Shown piece after piece: positions 62,030 to 64,000 of a stretch of DNA of 64,000 bases; position 1 is the stretch's first letter, and each line of letters opens with the position of its first letter. The DNA lies in assembly GCF_027889715.1 (NCBI RefSeq), contig NZ_JAPJZH010000013.1:79499-143498 (forward strand). Direction: 5' to 3'. The position numbers were made by a program, and so were the translations under genes. This DNA is from Allohoeflea poritis (GTDB lineage: Bacteria > Pseudomonadota > Alphaproteobacteria > Rhizobiales > Rhizobiaceae). The notes under the pieces are model-generated. The model was not told the DNA's origin and did not search any database. It saw nothing but the letters and a program-made list of their open reading frames with translations.

Positions 62030-63491
62030 GCCAGGTACGGCCGTCCCTTTCGATAAGCGCGATGGCGTTGGTTGGGCCCGAGGTGCCGGCGGTGTAGCCG
62101 TGGCACGGATGGTCGGTTTCCTCCCAGGCCGTCAGGATCGGATCGACCCATTGCCAGGCCGCCTCGACCTCGTCGCGGCGCATGAACAGTGTCTGATTAC
62201 AACGGATGACATCCATCAACAGCCGCTCATAGGCGTCCGGGTTGCGCACGCCGAAGCTTGCCGCGAAACTCATGTCGAGCGGCACATGGCGCAGCCGCAT
62301 GCCGCCGGGCCCCGGATCCTTGATCATGATCCACTGTTTGACGCCTTCGTCGGGCTGCAGGCGGATCACCAGCTGGTTGGCGATGATCTGGCCCGTGCCT
62401 TCGCTGAAGATGGAATGCGGTATCGGCTTGAAATTGATGACGATTTCCGAGACGCGCTGCGCCATGCGCTTGCCGGTGCGCATGTAGAAGGGAACGCCCG
62501 CCCAGCGCCAGTTCTCGATCTCGGCCTTGATCGCGACGAAGGTCTCCGTGTTCGACTTGTCGTCCCCAAGTTCATCGAGGTAGCCGTCGACGGCGCCGCC
62601 GGCCGAAGCGCCCGCACGGTACTGCCCGCGCACGGTCAGCCTGGAGGCATTGCCGGCATTGATCGGATGCAGTGCCCTCAGAACCTTCAGCTTCTCGTCG
62701 CGCACGGCCTCGGCGTCGATCGAGGTCGGCGCCTCCATGGCGACGAGACACAAAAGCTGCAGCAGGTGGTTCTGCACCATGTCGCGCAGCGCCCCGGCGC
62801 GGTCGTAGTAGCCGGCGCGGCCTTCGAGCCCGACCGACTCGGCCACGGTGATCTGCACGTGGTCGATATGGGCCGAGTTCCACAGCGGCTCGTAGAGCGC
62901 GTTGGCAAAGCGCAGCGCCATAAGGTTCTGCACCGTTTCCTTGCCGAGATAATGATCGATGCGGAAGATCTGGTCTTCGGAAAACGCGTGGCCGATCGTG
63001 TCGTTCAGGGCGCGGGCCGATTCAAGGTCGCGGCCGATGGGTTTCTCGACGACGATGCGCGTATTGTCGTTGACCAGGCCGTGATTGTGGATGCGCTCGC
63101 AGATCTCGCCGAAGATCGACGGGCCGACGGCGAGATAAAAGGCGCGCACCCGCTCGCCCGCCTCGGCCAGCAGTTTTCCAAGCGCGTCCCAGCCGCGTTC
63201 CGAGCTTGCGTCGACCGAGACATAGTGCAGGCGGTCCAGAAAACGCTGAACCTCCTGCTCGTCGAATTCACCGGGTTTCAGATGCCGTGACAGCGCCTCG
63301 CCGGCGAATGCGCGATAGCCTTCGTCGTCCAAATCCGAACGGGACGCACCGATGATGCGCGTCGGCTCGGTCAGTTGTCCCGAAATCTGCCGGTGATAGA
63401 GCGCCGGCAGGAGTTTGCGCTCGGCAAGGTCGCCGGTGCCGCCGAAGACGACATAATCGAACGGCTCGACGGGAATGATCTGGCTGCTCAT
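62016..63491 (-). CDS. zwf: Glucose-6-phosphate 1-dehydrogenase
   Basis: NADP-dependent first enzyme of the pathway, 491 residues. The dinucleotide-binding loop is [18 protein letters not shown] and the substrate-binding active-site motif is [15 protein letters not shown]. It is the first gene of the zwf-pgl-edd operon. Upstream, an AATCGATT palindrome (63546-63553) could be a regulator site, but no known consensus is met. Confidence 0.97.
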   Translation of the reverse strand: MSSQIIPVEPFDYVVFGGTGDLAERKLLPALYHRQISGQLTEPTRIIGASRSDLDDEGYRAFAGEALSRHLKPGEFDEQEVQRFLDRLHYVSVDASSERGWDALGKLLAEAGERVRAFYLAVGPSIFGEICERIHNHGLVNDNTRIVVEKPIGRDLESARALNDTIGHAFSEDQIFRIDHYLGKETVQNLMALRFANALYEPLWNSAHIDHVQITVAESVGLEGRAGYYDRAGALRDMVQNHLLQLLCLVAMEAPTSIDAEAVRDEKLKVLRALHPINAGNASRLTVRGQYRAGASAGGAVDGYLDELGDDKSNTETFVAIKAEIENWRWAGVPFYMRTGKRMAQRVSEIVINFKPIPHSIFSEGTGQIIANQLVIRLQPDEGVKQWIMIKDPGPGGMRLRHVPLDMSFAASFGVRNPDAYERLLMDVIRCNQTLFMRRDEVEAAWQWVDPILTAWEETDHPCHGYTAGTSGPTNAIALIERDGRTWHESR

Positions 63492-63698
63492 CGCTGCTGG
63501 CCCGTATTTCAGAATGTATCGGAATGTCCGGCTTCCTCATAATCTAATCGATTTAAAAAGGCCAGAGGAAATTCACCGGAAAGGGCGGAGTTGGTTTTCG
63601 ATCCGGCATGCGCATGGGTCCGGACCGGCAGTTCTCACAGATGGTCGGATGGCCGCTTCGAGCCCATTGCGGCCATTGCAGGCTGTCTTGTGCGTATT

Positions 63699-64000
63699 AT
63701 GCTTGTGCCTATGGAACTAGAACTCGAACACGAAATAGCCAAAAGACTTCGTCATGCGGAAGCGAACGCCGAGCCTATTGAGCCGTTTGCACATGAGATC
63801 GGCGAGCGTGAGGTGCTTCGCGCTTACGATATCCAGCATCTGAACACCCAACACGGACTCAGCACCGGTCGAATACTTCGAGGGCGAAAGATCGGCCTCA
63901 CAGCAAAAACTGTCCAGCAGCAGCTAGGCTCAGGACTCATTGATCAGAGCCAGAATGCGACGGTTGCGGCGATACAGATGGCCGAGAAGAAGGTGTGGGC
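63699..64000 (+). CDS. 2-keto-4-pentenoate hydratase-like protein, 5' part
   Basis: Partial gene cut by the right edge; the frame is open for 302 bp. It starts at the ATG at 63699 or the one at 63711 (MELELEHEIAKRL). The sequence LNTQHGLSTGRILRGRKIGL followed by TAKTVQQQLGSG matches the N-terminal part of the MhpD/fumarylacetoacetase-like hydratases, which add water to 2-hydroxypenta-2,4-dienoate in aromatic degradation. It is divergent from zwf by about 200 bp. Function beyond the family cannot be read from this fragment. Confidence 0.75.
   Translation, partial: MLVPMELELEHEIAKRLRHAEANAEPIEPFAHEIGEREVLRAYDIQHLNTQHGLSTGRILRGRKIGLTAKTVQQQLGSGLIDQSQNATVAAIQMAEKKVW

Noticed and set aside
63475..63720. 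81-codon plus-strand frame upstream of the hydratase-like gene
   Set aside because: Overlaps the zwf start region and promoter, low-quality composition, no ribosome site, and it conflicts with the hydratase frame that matches a family.

Overview
This 64 kb window comes from an alphaproteobacterium of the order Hyphomicrobiales (Rhizobiales). The evidence is the rhizobial flagellar gene order, the MotA/MotB/MotC/MotE motor set, FlaF/FlbT, three tandem flagellins, an orphan Rem/FtcR regulator and a zwf-pgl-edd operon. I cannot fix the genus.

Layout. (1) 27-30115, flagellar cluster. Leftward: motA-fliM-fliN-fliG-flhB. Rightward: DUF1217 protein-flgF-fliI-membrane protein, flgB-flgC-fliE-flgG-flgA-flgI-motE-flgH-fliL-fliP, three flagellins, a FliH-like protein-motB-motC-fliK-transglycosylase, rem, flgE-flgK-flgL-flaF-flbT-flgD-fliQ. 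(2) 30116-51002, about 20.5 kb of non-flagellar DNA between fliQ and flhA, which are usually neighbours in this order. It holds a type II-C CRISPR-Cas9 locus (tracrRNA on the minus strand, cas9, cas1, cas2, a 15-repeat array), a glycosyltransferase/kelch/glycosyltransferase group, an IclR regulator divergent from a CoA-transferase and a citrate-synthase-like lyase, a LacI-controlled ABC transporter with nucleoside hydrolase and adenine deaminase, and a small metallopeptidase. (3) 51207-55938, the rest of the flagellar cluster: flhA-fliR-FliJ-like-flgJ-FlgN-like-membrane protein. (4) 55939-64000, a Wzz-type polysaccharide protein, folD, the Entner-Doudoroff operon edd/pgl/zwf (leftward), and the start of a 2-keto-4-pentenoate-hydratase-like gene cut by the right edge.

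How it works together. Regions 1 and 3 encode the basal body, export gate, hook, filament, motor and dedicated regulators of one flagellum. A CGC(G/A)CAAG motif, often with an 11-bp direct repeat, recurs upstream of motA, the DUF1217 gene, flgB, the FliH-like gene, flgE and flhA; I propose it as the Rem box. TTAA-N7-TTAAC (CtrA-like) boxes lie before the three flagellins and rem. The flagellin 5' leaders share a covarying hairpin that could be the FlbT target.

The most interesting element lies between fliQ and cas9. The tracrRNA locus carries, 5' of its anti-repeat, a crRNA-repeat mimic able to pair with that anti-repeat. Two promoter-like sequences would give a short tracrRNA (about 77 nt) and a long one (about 200 nt) that looks like a natural single-guide RNA, the organisation of tracr-L in Streptococcus pyogenes type II-A but here in a type II-C locus. 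All of this rests on reading the sequence; no searches or folding programs were run.
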